Positions 49,165 to 59,822 of a DNA stretch of 64,000 nt are shown here, in pieces. The stretch is taken from contig NC_066304.1 of assembly GCF_905404315.1 (NCBI RefSeq), positions 4,216,001 to 4,280,000 of the forward strand, given 5' to 3'. The position numbers were made by a program, and so were the translations under genes. The stretch's first letter is position 1. Every line of letters begins with the position of its first letter. This stretch comes from Leptidea sinapis. Taxonomy: Eukaryota; Arthropoda; Insecta; Lepidoptera; Pieridae. The notes under the pieces were generated by a model. The model had not been told where the DNA came from, did not search any database, and saw nothing but the letters and a program-made list of their open reading frames with translations.

Positions 49165-50028
49165 GAGTACACGCTGAGCCTATCTGATCGTGTGCTATCT
49201 GTTAATTATTGCTTCTTACATTCGTTATTCTATTTCATTTTTTCTATTATCGATGTCAGGATCAGAATTAGTTCAATTTTTGCATGAAATCAATCTACCT
49301 ATTGATATATTTGATAAATACCGGCTGCGTAAATAATTCAATGACATTTCTTTCATTCACATTTCTTGATAGAAAACATTTCCGTCTACAAAGTATTTAA
49401 CGAGGCCCTGAATTAAATGTCGCTCATTTGGAACTAGTTTTGTGTTTACTTATAATTTTACACTATTATCACGCATTCCACATACTCTTTTATTAATTAC
49501 TTAGTTTAAATATATAATGTCACCATATATATTACTTTTAAACTGCAGTTTTTAAATAACAAAAATTATATTAAATTTTGCACCTCTTATGCCAAGTTTT
49601 TGTTTAATTAGTATCGGTTTCAAATTATGATACTTACTGGAAAATATTTGCGTTTTAACAGTTGTGAAAGACAAAATCAAATTGGACTATAACCTTTAAA
49701 ATCGTACTCACCTTATAATTCGGCATCTATTGCTTTGAAATTCATATTAAATAACAATAATACGAGGTAATTTGATTTAATTATCAATTTGATTGCTTTT
49801 ATTCAATGATTGCTTGTCAGTGATTAAACAACGCGATTAGGCAGATCATTAATCTTAATCATTAATTAAAATTAAATTTTTGAAAAAATAGAAAATAATG
49901 TGATCCATTAATATTTTGTCCCCAAAGTTTTGATAATTTACACTTTATGGTCATACTTAAACTATTTCCAACTAAGCCTTATTTTTTTCAAGTGTGTTAT
50001 AAATTTTTAAGTCATGTCTAAGTAACAA
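49165..50028. other. AT-rich intron-like stretch
   Basis: Composition drops abruptly to AT-rich after the 49.16-kb donor. No ORF, exon or repeat recognised. Consistent with the first intron of the gene. Confidence 0.5.
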
Positions 50029-50205
50029 TATTATTGACACACTTTGACACAAATTATCTTGCCCCAAACTAGGCATAGCCTGTACTATGGGTACGAGACA
50101 ACGATATATTTAATTCGATATACTTACTTAAACATACATAAATACATATGAACATGCATGACTCGGAAACAAACATCCATATTCATCATATAATTAATAA
50201 TCTGA
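50029..50205 (-). mobile_element. Family C SINE, 3' part
   Basis: GACACAAATTATCTTGCCCC, AACTAGGCATAGCCTGTACT, ATGGGTACGAGACAACGATA, GACTCGGAAACAAACATCC on the plus strand is the inverse of the SINE body. The tRNA-like head is missing. Confidence 0.85.
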
Positions 50206-50539
50206 ATATAAATCATAAAATCAGCTGAAAAAAGGTTAAGTTTTTTTTAAATTTATCTCTTGAGCAAGCAAATCAGTGCCACTCTCTTAAATATTATTTA
50301 CAGGTTTAGCAATTATGTTAAATTCATACAATAAACAAATGCAACAAAGAAAAACAGGCGTTTTGGATTTACTTATGTGAGTTTACTTGTTTTTCTTTAC
50401 TTGAGTAAGTTAAAAAAGAAGTAAATAAGTCTAAATTTAATTTATTGCTTATTTTGGAATTAATATCTGCTACTGACTGATAGATATAAGAATAAGAATA
50501 AGATTATGTGAAATATTATTGAATTAGATAACTTATGGG

Positions 50540-50745
50540 GTATAATGGGTTCGAATCCCTGTAGGTGCAAGCATTTATATGATAAATATGGATGTTTGTT
50601 TCCGAGTCATGGATGTTTAAATGTATTTATGTATGCTTATATGAATTTATGTATGTTTAACACAGGCTTATATTATAGGCATATATGCTTAACTTGGGGC
50701 AAGATAATTTGTATAAAAAGTGTGTCAATATTATTATTATTATAA
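50540..50745 (+). mobile_element. Family C SINE, copy lacking most of the head
   Basis: It enters at box B (GGGTTCGAATCCCTGTAGGT), then GATGTTTGTTTCCGAGTCAT, GGCATATATGCTTAACTTGG, GGCAAGATAATTTG and a TATTATTATTATTATA tail. Confidence 0.85.
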
Positions 50746-50749
50746 TCTT

Positions 50750-50790
50750 ACTTTATATGGCAAAACAACGTTTGCCGGGTCAACTACTTA
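50750..50790 (+). repeat. Family E Helitron 3' end fragment
   Basis: TTATATGGCAAAACAACGTT, TGCCGGGTCAACTA resembles the ...CAACGTTTGCTGGGTCAGCTAG terminus with a changed last motif. It immediately follows the SINE tail. Confidence 0.5.
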
Positions 50791-51697
50791 TTTGATAATT
50801 TCATATATTTTCCCTTAATAGTGTATTTCCTAGTAGATTACTGGCCATTTTTCGAATGTAGTAGCTACCTATATTAATGCTATTGAGTTCTACAGTGGAA
50901 TGTAATGTCTGTAGTACAACATTTTTGTGTCCAGCTAGAGTACTTTATGTTATGTAGAAATAAGTAGAAATTAGAAGAACGAAAAAAAAGTTTCAAAATT
51001 CTACTACCTTGGAAAAGTTAGCCGATTGCAGCAGAAGTTCAAGAAATTTATAAGCGTTCTTCAAAATCGCCTAAAATTTACAATTACAGTATTGTAAAGT
51101 CAAATGTGTATATAGTATTGCAACCATCTACGAATGATTTGAATTACAATAATATCTTTATCTTAATAGAACTAAATATCTTGAAATAACAATAGTATTA
51201 TTTAATTTATGATTTTTTTTTGGTAAACTTCAATACCAGCAAAGTATATTATACTTACTTAAAAAAAAAACTTAAGTTAAATAAGTATATTGAAATTCTC
51301 CCTGTCACGAACTTTTTTCGTGGGAACGTATAAATAGGGTAATTTATTTAGTAACAGCTGACTAGTAATAGTCAACAAAACAAAATCCATTCATGTCTTG
51401 GTACTTTTAAGTTTTCTTTGGCAGCGATCGATTTTTTTTTTATATATATCACAAAAAAAAAACGATTTATGGTCCATAATTTAAATGATATTATCGTTTA
51501 ATAATAGTAGACGATCCGAATGGAAGCGACGTTCAATCATCCGTTTAATAATATTAATAAATCAATTATTTTCCCCAAACGCAATATGGCTAAAGCTACC
51601 AGTCTGTTCTGACTTACAATCTATATTATGTGAGAGACTGGTGCCTATGAGTACCTACGATACGAATAATTTCGGTCTAATTCTCAAATTTCTGACA
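50791..51697. other. Unassigned AT-rich stretch
   Basis: No coding or repeat signal. A 75-codon plus ORF at 51485-51712 runs into the family P end and is not credible. Confidence 0.4.
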
Positions 51698-52132
51698 TTA
51701 AGGCGACATTAAATCCCAGCGACCTTGAGCGATATGAGTTCACGGCTGCCGGCCCGCCATCTATGTAACAAAGCCAAAGTGGAAAATAGTTTATATGCTT
51801 AAAATCCTCGTTATTCACTCCTAATCTGAATAAATGAACCTACACAAAAAAGTACAAGCTATAAGAATAACTTTTCTGAGAGAAGTACCAAAAAAATGCG
51901 TCACGCCATGCCAAAAAACTTGTTCAACTTCAAAGAAAATTGGTAGTTCAACAAGGCTCGGCAGTGTTAACTATAACCAACAGCAAGCATTAGCAACCTA
52001 CAAATAAGACTTAAGGATATGTGTAACATGATTAAGTAGTGTTCATAGCTCGAAATGCTATACTTTCACCACAAAACTTGTCTAAAAACACCATGTTAGC
52101 GTGTTTACTGCATACTCTTCGCCTTAAACATA
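51698..52132 (-). mobile_element. Family P non-autonomous DNA transposon, inverted copy
   Basis: Bounded by TTAAGGCGACATTAAATCCC at the left and ACTCTTCGCCTTAA at the right, i.e. inverse TTAAGGCGA ends. Contents are collinear in inverse with 52494-52974: GCGACCTTGAGCGATATGAG, CGCCATCTATGTAACAAAGC, GCGTCACGCCATGCC, GTTAACTATAACCAACAG, TTCATAGCTCGAAATGC. No ORF. Confidence 0.8.
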
Positions 52133-52493
52133 TTTTACAATAGAATTTGAAGTAACAATTTTAATATGTATAAGTACCTACACAGATTATATTGTACTTT
52201 GGTACAGAATCATTTAGAAATTAACCGTTATTTTTAACGTTGTGGGCTCCTATTCTCTAATGAAATATGTATTTGTGAAGTGTTGCACATCGCCGCTCTT
52301 GTATTTTCTAACACTGTCAATCATTTCTTAGTCACGGAAGAAATTAATTAATTAGACCGTTATAGATATAACAATATCGCGTTTTTTCTTTTTTTACAAG
52401 CGTTACTTAATGCAACTTATTTCCAAACATGGTAGAATACATATTAATTAATTTTCTCTTATTATTCTTTGTTCTTCATTACTGCTACCTACA

Positions 52494-52974
52494 TTAAGGC
52501 GAAGAGTAAAGAGAAAACACGCAAACAAGGTGTTTTTAGACAAGTCTTGTGGTGAAAATATAGCATTTGGAGCTATGAACACTACTTGATCATGGTACAA
52601 ATGCCATTAAGTCTTATTTGTAGGTTGCTTATACTTGCAGTTGGTTATAGTTAACACTCCAGAGCCATTTTGAACTACCACTTTACTTTGAAGTTATACA
52701 AGATTTTTGGCATGGCATGACGCATTTATTTAGTACTACTCTCAGAAAAGTTATTCTTATAGCTTGAATTTTTTTTGTGTAGGTACATTTATTCAGATAA
52801 GAAATGAATAACGAGGATTGTAAGCATATAAACTGTTTGCAACTGTTAAAATGTTACGTTTTCCACGCAAGAATTTTTAAAATTTTGGCTTTGTTACATA
52901 GATGGCGATTACATACATACCCGTTAACTCATATCGCTCAAGGTCACTGGCATTTAGTGTCGCCTTAACTGACT
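52494..52974 (+). mobile_element. Family P non-autonomous DNA transposon, direct copy
   Basis: It begins TTAAGGCGAAGAGTAAAGAG and ends ATTTAGTGTCGCCTTAA. It lies 360 bp from the inverted copy, giving a pair of opposing elements that could fold over about 430 bp. The TTAA at both outer edges may be the target site. Confidence 0.8.
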
Positions 52975-53089
52975 AAAAGCATTTCGCATACATTCTTCAG
53001 TAGGTAATTAGATATTAACTGCTTTCTGTTTGTGAAGAAATCTTTTTGTTATAGAAAGATGGTATTAGCTGTGAATATATTCGAAAAAA

Positions 53090-53280
53090 AATAGCAGCGA
53101 ACTGTTAACCTCTTCCACTTTCAGCAACGCACGCACACTAAAACAAAGTGTAACCTAACGCGAGTGTAAGCTACAGTAACATAGCTTGTCATGCACACTT
53201 AAATAACAAACCTGGCCTGTTATCACCGGTTGCCTAGCAGCAAGAGGCTCTATCTAGACGTATAAATTATCTAAGTTATT
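53090..53280. mobile_element. Family Q MITE, partial
   Basis: GCGAACTGTTAACCTCTTCC, CGCACGCACACTAAAACAAA, CTGGCCTGTTATCACCGG, GCAGCAAGAGGCTCTATCTA, GACGTATAAATTATCTAAG. One terminus is clear; the other is lost. Confidence 0.65.
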
Positions 53281-53444
53281 AAGTAAAAAATAATAATCAG
53301 TTTTCTTTGAAATATAGTTTCTCTAAAATTAGTTTCTGCAATTTGCCACATAAAAAGGTTTCATTAACTGAACTGTCACTTTGGCAATGACGTTTATACA
53401 TTTTATTCACTCGTTACCAGATTATTAACTCGAGTATATATTTC

Positions 53445-53735
53445 TTAATCATTATCATCATCAGCCGGAAGACGTCCACGGCTGATAAAGGCCTTCCCCA
53501 AAGATTTCCACGACGATCGGTCCTGCGCTGTCCTCATCCAATGTATTCCGGCGATCTTGACCAGATCGTCGGTCCATCTTGTGTGGGGGCCTACCAACAC
53601 TGCGTCTTCCGGTACGTGGTCGCCATTCGAGGACTTTACTGCCCCAACGGCCATCTGTCCATCGAACTGTGTGCCCTGCCCACTGCCACTTCAGTTTCGC
53701 ATTCATTTGGGCTATGTCGGTGACTTTGGTTCTCC
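53445..53735 (-). mobile_element. RTE-like LINE 3' end with intact short C-terminal frame
   Basis: The minus strand reads MNAKLKWQWAGHTVRWTDGR, WGSKVLEWRPRTGRRSVGRP, PHKMDRRSGQDRRNTLDEDS in one frame. The native continuation RWTDDLVKIAGIHWMRTAQD, RSSWKSLGKAFIS lies in the neighbouring frame. The tail TGATGATGATAATGATT is at 53448-53464. It is younger-looking than the 36850 copy. Confidence 0.8.
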
Positions 53736-53825
53736 TACAGATAGATAGTAAATATTTAATTGCGTGTAATTTTTTTAAATTTCACTGAATATTTATTCCC
53801 ATAGCATCATTCCTAGTCATATTAG

Positions 53826-54092
53826 GCATAAAAGGCATTTATTTTCTCAAAATTGATTCCTTTAGAATTCATTCTGATGTCATTTCTAATAACTGCTAGA
53901 TACTACTACCGCTTTGGAAAAAAAATGGCGCTCTGAGAGAGAAGAAGCGGCGCAAGTCACTCTCCCAGCATTCTTTTTTTGCGCTCTTTTCAATAAAAAT
54001 ATACAATATTGTACAGTCATTTCTATCGCTATAAAATAATCACAATCTAGTCCCAGGCTGTCCGATCATTTAGATATTCAGCAGTGGATTAT
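53826..54092 (-). mobile_element. Family H LINE 3' untranslated fragment
   Basis: ATAAAAGGCATTTATTTTCT, CAAAATTGATTCCTTTAG, TACTACTACCGCTTTGG, GCGCTCTGAGAGAGAAGAAG, TCATTTCTATCGCTATAAAA, CAATCTAGTCCCAGGCTGTC are collinear with 26764-27030. No coding part. Confidence 0.85.
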
Positions 54093-54365
54093 TATTACAT
54101 ATATTTCTCGTTCGACAAAAAAAAACACAACAAAATTTACTACAAACATTAAATTATTATTGCGTAGTGCATTACAGATATAGGTACATGAACCAGTCTC
54201 TCCTATAAGCACCTGCTTGAAAAATACAACATACTGGTTAAGGCTAGACATGGACATATCGAAGTAATATTTTTATATACCTTATTATGTTACTGAGTTC
54301 GTATGCGTCATCAGTTTAGGGATACGCGTGCTCATCAGCTCTCATTTCACTTTCAGCAAACTTTT

Positions 54366-54780
54366 AAGCTATTGCATAGCTTGTATCGCGAGCCTTGAGC
54401 GTGGGGACCGAATCCAGAAATTCCGTAACGAAAATAACCTAACACTTACTTACTAGATGTATATAGATATTTTATTATTATCACATATGCTCGTTGTGCA
54501 GAAGGTCCCAGGTTCGAGCCTTTTTATCACGTTTTTTTAATTTTTATTATTATGACAAGCATTTTTATTTAGTTTTTAGTTTCACCTGTCCCGTTGTCTG
54601 TCTGTAATCAAATCTTGCAAGTTAAATTTTACTCAGTTCCCGTTTGCTTTTTTTAAAATTAATTTTATTAAAAAAAATACTACATAAATAAAATAAATGA
54701 ATAATTATAATTGCATAAGTTGATAAAAAATGCTATGCAATAGCTTCACCGCGGCAGTCCCCGAGTGCCACACGTCTTTT
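54366..54780 (+). mobile_element. Family G repeat, copy 3
   Basis: AAGCTATTGCATAGC (54366-54380) and its inverse (54732-54746) enclose the body. The tRNA-like part keeps GTGCAGAAGGTCCCAGGTTC, GAGCC. CACCTGTCCCGTTGTCTGTC and the post-repeat CCGCGGCAGTCCCCGAGTGC are present. Confidence 0.8.
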
Positions 54781-55144
54781 ACTTTTAGTCTTAATTTATT
54801 TATACAGGCTTTGATCACAGCGTAAACATGTCACCCTCATAATAGTATAATTAACAAAAAACTATCGCCTATCTAAACTTAACTTAACCAACTTATACAT
54901 AGTATTAGCTTCCTCCGAAAGGGTGATAGCCAATATAAGATTACATGCTCCTGTTTCATTTGGAAATTCAGAGAAAATTTTATTTTAAGGCTCGATTCGA
55001 ACACATTCTAGACATTAAGGTAAGGTAACTTCACCCATAAGAAACACAAAGTTATTGAGTGGAATAAGTGTGGATCGAAGTCTCTCTGTAACAATGTCAT
55101 ACCTGGCCATATTAACATTTTCGAACCACATATGGGAGCTATTT

Positions 55145-55690
55145 ACTATTTTACTATTTATTTATTTATTTAAGACAACAAAAGGTCCATATATAAATGT
55201 TAGTGAAATAGTCTTAACCTATGTTAGGAAATACAATAATAAATTACATATATGTTAGTAACAAACTTATTCTATATTAGTTGATATAATTAATAAACTT
55301 ACAAACTAAAGCAGACATCCAGTGCGCTTTGAATGCGCTGTCCTGTCTGTCGGCTATCACCTTCAAAATAATATTGGGACTCCTCTCCAACCTATTTTTG
55401 ACGGAGGTGAATCTTTTCCGTATGATTGCAGAAAAACCATAGACGTGGTTCTCCACAAACATACCGGACGCGCTACAATACCGAGACAATCCCAACATTA
55501 TCCTAAAGATGTTATTATATTGGACACGTATACTTGGTTGTATTGTTTTAAACCAAATAGCTTTAGTCTTTCATCAAAGTACTCATTCCATATTTTCTTA
55601 TATTGGCCTCGAATATTTTTTGATACTTCAGTAAGAGAAGGTATATATGAAAAGATGGCAACGTTGATTGCCGATGCACGTTTAAATTGA
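55145..55690 (-). mobile_element. LINE 3' end with RT C-terminal fragment
   Basis: The minus strand contains LGLSRYCSASGMFVENHVYG, FSAIIRKRFTSVKNRLERSP, NIILKVIADRQDSAFKAHWM and a stop at 55277. This is a CSASxMFVxxxVxxFxAxxRKR-type LINE C-terminus. The 3' untranslated part ends in a TAAATAAATAAATAAATAG tail at about 55150. The preceding coding part (55500-55690) is frame-broken. Confidence 0.6.
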
Positions 55691-55879
55691 AAAGTAATAT
55701 TTATTTGTCTTATTATATTCTAGCCTTGTATGGAAACAAAAAGTAAAAAATGAGTGTGCGTGTAATTATTACACGCGATTAAAGTTAAACTTAATAATAA
55801 TTTTAATTTCATAAATAATTAACAGATACATAGATATATAATAGTAGTAGACACGACAGACGTTGTCCTGTACACTCGT

Positions 55880-56166
55880 CTTAAATTTGAAAAATCGGTC
55901 CAGCCGTTAGGAGGAGTTCACTAACATACACATGAGCAGGAGAATTATATTATATGGACGGAATTGAGGATCTAAACCAATCTCAAATTCACTGGAACAC
56001 ACAAAAAAATCATCAAAATCGGTCCAACCGTTTAGGAGGTAGTTCAATTGTGAATCTAAACCATTCTCGAATCCACCTGAAGGCACACAGAAAGTTTCAT
56101 TAGAATCGGCCCAGCGGAGGAGGAGTTCAGTTACAACAGACGCACAAATAAATATATATATTAAGA
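55880..56166 (-). mobile_element. Helitron-like remnant with repeated leader motif
   Basis: The motif TCGGTCCAGCCGTTAGGAGG and its variants (TCGGTCCAACCGTTTAGGAG; TCGGCCCAGCGGAGGAGGAG) occur three times about 90-120 bases apart. ATTCTCGAATCCACC-type spacers lie between, and the minus-strand start is TCTTAATATATATATTTAT. The repetition makes the minus ORF 55907-56173 appear open. Confidence 0.5.
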
Positions 56167-56338
56167 TATACATTAATTAATGATGTGTTATTAATTAAAC
56201 ACTCACGAATTGCTGAAGAGCTAGGAGCATTATTCGACTTGTTTGCTATTTTTTTTACTCGCAAGCGCTGACGATATAACATCAGATTGAGACAGAATTC
56301 TTAGCTTTTTCCCTACCTAGAATAAAAATTCCTTTATC

Positions 56339-56587
56339 TAATATATAAAATTCTCATGTCGCGATCTAATATCTATTTTAAACATCTATTTTTCATCCCC
56401 CTAAATGTTAAGGGTGGTCCACGCCAATTTTTTTTTTTAATTTTATTGACATTTTTTTTAATTTGTTTGATTATGCGTCAGCATTAAAAAATACATACAA
56501 CTTCAAATTTCCACCCATCTACGATTAACAGTTACTTTTGTATCGCGATTTTAATATCGGCAATACAACGTTTGCTGGGTCAGCTAG
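56339..56587 (+). mobile_element. Family E non-autonomous Helitron, copy 2
   Basis: It starts TCTAATATATAAAATTCTCA after an A and ends CAACGTTTGCTGGGTCAGC-TAG before a T. The body is GTTAAGGGTGGTCCACGCCA, CATACAACTTCAAATTTCCA, CCCATCTACGATTAACAGTT, GTATCGCGATTTTAATATCG. It is shorter than 29190-29508, missing the CCGTTTCGG segment near its 5' end. Confidence 0.75.
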
Positions 56588-56589
56588 TA

Positions 56590-57815
56590 TATATATTATT
56601 TTAACAAGTGAGATTTTATTTATTTTACAAAGACATGATATAATGTTATATTGATATTATTTATTAAAAAGTAAACACTTACCTTTTTTTACAGGTCAAG
56701 TCACTATCAGTTCTTGATTTTATCTTTTATTCTTATTTATTGATGAAAGATTAAAATGTTTCTGTGACTCGGCCATTTCATTTAACTGATTTTCATTTTA
56801 TATTCTATATAAAAATCATTAATAAAACTCTCATATTTTAAAATTTTCATTCATAAAATAAAATAATTGAGGAAAAGAAATTGAAGGTTAACTTATTATT
56901 AGCACTATATCAATATAACGTTGTTATTAAATATTAACGAATATGGTTGTATAGGCTCGAACTCCTTGCTTGCCCTAGTAATTAACGCAGAAACCGAAAA
57001 AAAAACATAAGGAAAGTCGTAAACGTCAGAAAATTGACTTGACTAGACTTGAAACCGCGCACGGAACGCGAGAGGAATAATTAATACCAGAAGTGAGGGT
57101 TATCAATTTAAAAAAATAACAAATTATTTACAGTAAAGTACTAATAAATAAACAAATACACTTGGAGGTGTTCCAAAAATATTACTGAGCAATTTGAAAC
57201 AATTTTTTACCGTTAAAATATAACGGTTAATTTTTTTTAAATTGATTTTTTTCTGGTTTCACACAAGTCGCGCTTAAAGGAGTTTTACTTCAAAAACTAA
57301 TGTGTTGAAAGATTTGTCACAACATATTTTAAAAGTGATTTACGTAAATATGTTTCTCCAACACACAAAATAAGTAATCTGTGAATAACTGTATATTTAT
57401 TTAATTAGCAGTTATAATTAAGTGAGACAACGCGTGATTGTTTATTATTCCGAATAAAATAGTAAAACAAATACAAGGTAAATAGTAAGGTAAAGCCTAG
57501 AAATAACAAAGTAAGATTAAATCTTTGAATGACAAGAAATTCATAATATCTTTATATTTATATATGTATCTACTCACAAAGATCAAGGCAATGCAATAAA
57601 AATATGTAGTCAGGTTCTTAGTTCTGGTTTTGTAGCTTATGATACAGCACTTTAATTTATTACAATTATTTAAAAATTATGTTGTTTACTGCTTTTTATT
57701 TTTTTTAATATTAAATTTATCAGTTTGCTATCGACCGTTACATTCCCAAGGTTTGTTATTAATAAAGCAATTAATGTTATAGTACTCTTAACGCAGAAAG
57801 TTTTTAACAATCCTT
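56590..57815. other. AT-rich stretch; one short family L match
   Basis: Only 57083-57120 (TTAATACCAGAAGTGAGGGT, TATCAATTTAAAAAAATAAC) resembles 58048-58090, the right part of the tRNA-like element below. TTTTTTTACAG at 56684-56694 is an acceptor-like site without a supported exon. Otherwise nothing seen. Confidence 0.45.
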
Positions 57816-57841
57816 TTAAAATTTGAAAAACAAAATTTTAT

Positions 57842-57914
57842 GAACGATGCGGGATTCGAACCCACGACCTCCGGCGTTCCGTGCCGGTGCTCTACCCAAC
57901 TGCGCTAACCGTTC
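57842..57914 (-). tRNA. tRNA-like sequence, 73 nt, anticodon position GGA (probably not functional)
   Basis: On the minus strand the acceptor GAACGGT pairs with ATCGTTC. The D-arm GCGC..GAGC has one mismatch. The anticodon stem CCGGC/GCCGG is perfect with loop ACGGAAC. The T-arm GTGGG-TTCGAAT-CCCGC is good. The middle of the loop is GGA (57878-57880). However, position 33 is C rather than the near-universal U, and a serine (GGA) tRNA should have a long variable arm, absent here. I infer a tRNA-derived repeat, not a working tRNA. Confidence 0.45.
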
Positions 57915-57952
57915 TCGTACCGCCTCGTTATAAAATTCTGTTTGTTCAACTC

Positions 57953-58014
57953 TGAGTTGGTTAGAGCACCGGCACGGAACGCCGGAGGTCGTGGGTTCGA
58001 ATCCCGCATCGTTC
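57953..58014 (+). pseudogene. Truncated inverse copy of the tRNA-like sequence
   Basis: From TGAGTTGGTTAGAGCACCGG on it matches the minus-strand copy almost exactly through GGTTCGAATCCCGCATCGTTC-type end, but the 5' acceptor strand and D-stem start are replaced by AACTCTGAGT. It cannot form an acceptor stem of its own. Confidence 0.6.
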
Positions 58015-58099
58015 GTAAAATTTTGTTTTTCAAATTTTTTTTGTGTATTAATCCTAGAAGCGAGGGTTATCGTTTTAAAAACATAACATATTAATCCTT

Positions 58100-58480
58100 T
58101 TAAAGTTATACTACTTTTGACGAGTTAGGAAAACATATGGTAAATATTAGTTGGTCAACTAGATCATTTGTATAATACTTCAGTTACCATAAGCCTTTTG
58201 TAGCTCATATGTCCACAAGCAGTTAAAGAGAATGAAAATAAATTTCAATAAATAAACGGAGTAAAATAAAAAAATATTTCGAATTGTATAAAAATAATTA
58301 ACTGATATTTAAATAAGCATTATTTAACTAATATATTTTCATTGGTTGTATTTGATATCTTATTATTAGAATATTGTACTTTACAAAAAATAGAATATTG
58401 TAAAAAAAAACTTCTTTACAATTTTGTTAAGAAGTTTTTTTTGTTACGCCAAAGAAGTACTTGTTGTGTGAGAAAATACA
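58100..58480 (-). mobile_element. Family U DNA transposon, partial
   Basis: ACTACTTTTGACGAGTTAGG, TTGGTCAACTAGATCATTTG, TTCAGTTACCATAAGCC, TTTTCATTGGTTGTATTTGA and the right end TTACGCCAAAGAAGTACTTG. Order and orientation agree with 42595-42885 and are inverse to 36165-36615. Confidence 0.6.
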
Positions 58481-58599
58481 TAAGTAAACAAATTCGCAAT
58501 GTATTTTTTACATTTTCTGCCATAATGTTTTAAAAGCATATACTTCGCTCAACAAAAGACTAATTACTATCTCGACTAAGCCGAGAACGTAGGCATAAC

Positions 58600-58945
58600 T
58601 GAGTAAGCATAACTGGAGCTGTTCGGGTTGATTCCAGCGGCCGAATTCCACCATCGGACATTACGTGCAAAGTACCATCCGCATCACGTAGACGTCTGGC
58701 ATTCCACAACCGCGCGTTTTCTTCGAAATTTCTTGCCTCGCACTTTGTGGGATCAACTAACGGCAGCGGTCTTCCCGAACAGATACGACTTAGGGACCTT
58801 CAAGAAAAAAGCATACTCCCACCTTAAAGGCCGGCAACGCATTTCTTGACACACCTGTTGTTGCGGATGTCCATGGGCGGTTGCCTCACCTCTCCCCATC
58901 CCGTGAGCCTCTTGCCCGTTTGCCCCCTCTCATATAAAAAAAAAA
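58600..58945 (+). mobile_element. Family K LINE (CR1-like) 3' end, copy 2
   Basis: One frame reads LIPAAEFHHRTLRAKYHPHH, VDVWHSTTARFLRNFLPRTL, WDQLTAAVFPNRYDLGTFKK, KAYSHLKGRQRIS and stops. This is the same C-terminal layout as family B (IPAAEFHxR, HHLDVW, FLPRTxxLW, VFPxRYDxGTFKK). The tail is GCGGATGTCCATGGGCGGTT, GCCTCACCTCTCCCCATCC, TGCCCCCTCTCATATAAAAA. Confidence 0.85.
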
Positions 58946-59038
58946 TAAGTTTATATATTTTGTTCCTGGTGTTTATATTATGTTAATCACAATTTCTAAA
59001 CAAGTCTCTAATGTTAGGCAAATAGGTGCCTATATTCA

Positions 59039-59205
59039 TCTATCATATAAAATTCTCTTGTCCCGGTGTTTGTTACCAAACTCCTCCGAAACGGCTGTTT
59101 CTGTTTGAGAATCGGTTATCATCTATTTTTTATACCCCAAAAATTTTAAATATTGTTTTTTTTTTATTACGTTATATGGCAATACAACGTTTGCTGGGTC
59201 AGATG
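59039..59205 (+). mobile_element. Family E non-autonomous Helitron, copy 3 (deleted)
   Basis: It starts TCTATCATATAAAATTCTCT and contains CTCCTCCGAAACGGCTGTTT. It ends GGCAATACAACGTTTGCTGG, GTCAGATG with the last motif mutated. About half of the family body is missing. Confidence 0.6.
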
Positions 59206-59517
59206 CTGCGTTTCAGAGTGTGAAATTGTTTTTTTTTTTATATTAATTATTAGTAGGTATAATGTTTTAGTTTCTGTTCATGTTATTATGGTAATAATCT
59301 TATCTTTATGGCTGTACAAAACTAATAACAATATTTGGAGCACTATTAATCACATTATTACTAATTTTGTGATTATTTACAAAATATGTACATATTGTGC
59401 TTGTTTTGTTATAGATAAGATACGGAGTTAAATATTAACGGATATTAAATAGATTATAAACTTTAGGTCATTGAATTATGTTTTCTGTAATAGCCAGTAT
59501 TGCTGTTGATTAGGTAT

Positions 59518-59822
59518 TTTTTTTTATGAAAATAAGGGACGAAACAAGCAGGAGGCAGCTGATGGTAATAGATACGCCTTACCGAGTACAATGCAATGCC
59601 GCTCAGGGTTCTTGAAAAACCCAAAAATTCAGAGCGGCACTACAATTGCGTTTGTCACCTTGAGACATAAAATGTTTAGTCTAATTTGCCCAGTAATTTC
59701 ATAGCTACGGCGGCTTTCAGACCGAAACACAATAATGCTTACACATTACTGCTTCACGGCAGAAATAGGCGCCGTTGTGGTACCCATCTAGCCGGCATCC
59801 TGTGCAAAGGAGTCTCCCACTT
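59518..59822 (+). mobile_element. Family A repeat, essentially full length
   Basis: The best overall copy: TTTTTTTTATGAAAATAAGG, GACGAAACAAGCAGG, hairpin arms AATGCCGCTCA and AGAGCGGCACT, CACCTTGAGACATAAAATG, GCCCAGTAATTTCATAGC, TTCACGGCAGAAATAGGCGC, CGTTGTGGTACCCATCTAGC, CGGCATCCTGTGCAAAGGAG. Confidence 0.9.

Larger units (their letters stand above)
57821..58092. mobile_element. Palindromic element made of two opposed tRNA-like sequences
   Basis: The arms (about 57821-57900 and 57956-58036) are inverse copies over roughly 80 bp with only a few differences, each containing a tRNA-like sequence and the flank GTAAAATTTTGTTTTTCAAA. The outer edges are flanked by the 12-bp direct repeat AATCCTTTTAAA (57809-57820 and 58093-58104), a plausible target duplication. 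The segment right of the second arm has GAAGCGAGGGTTATCGTTTT. Confidence 0.7.

Noticed and set aside
56684..56760. Possible internal exon after TTTTTTTACAG
   Set aside because: No donor within a reasonable distance in an open frame; polypyrimidine-AG sites are frequent in AT-rich DNA.
57842..57914. Functional serine tRNA (GGA)
   Set aside because: No U33, a mismatch in the D-stem, no long variable arm, and it forms one arm of a palindromic repeat. Kept only as tRNA-like.
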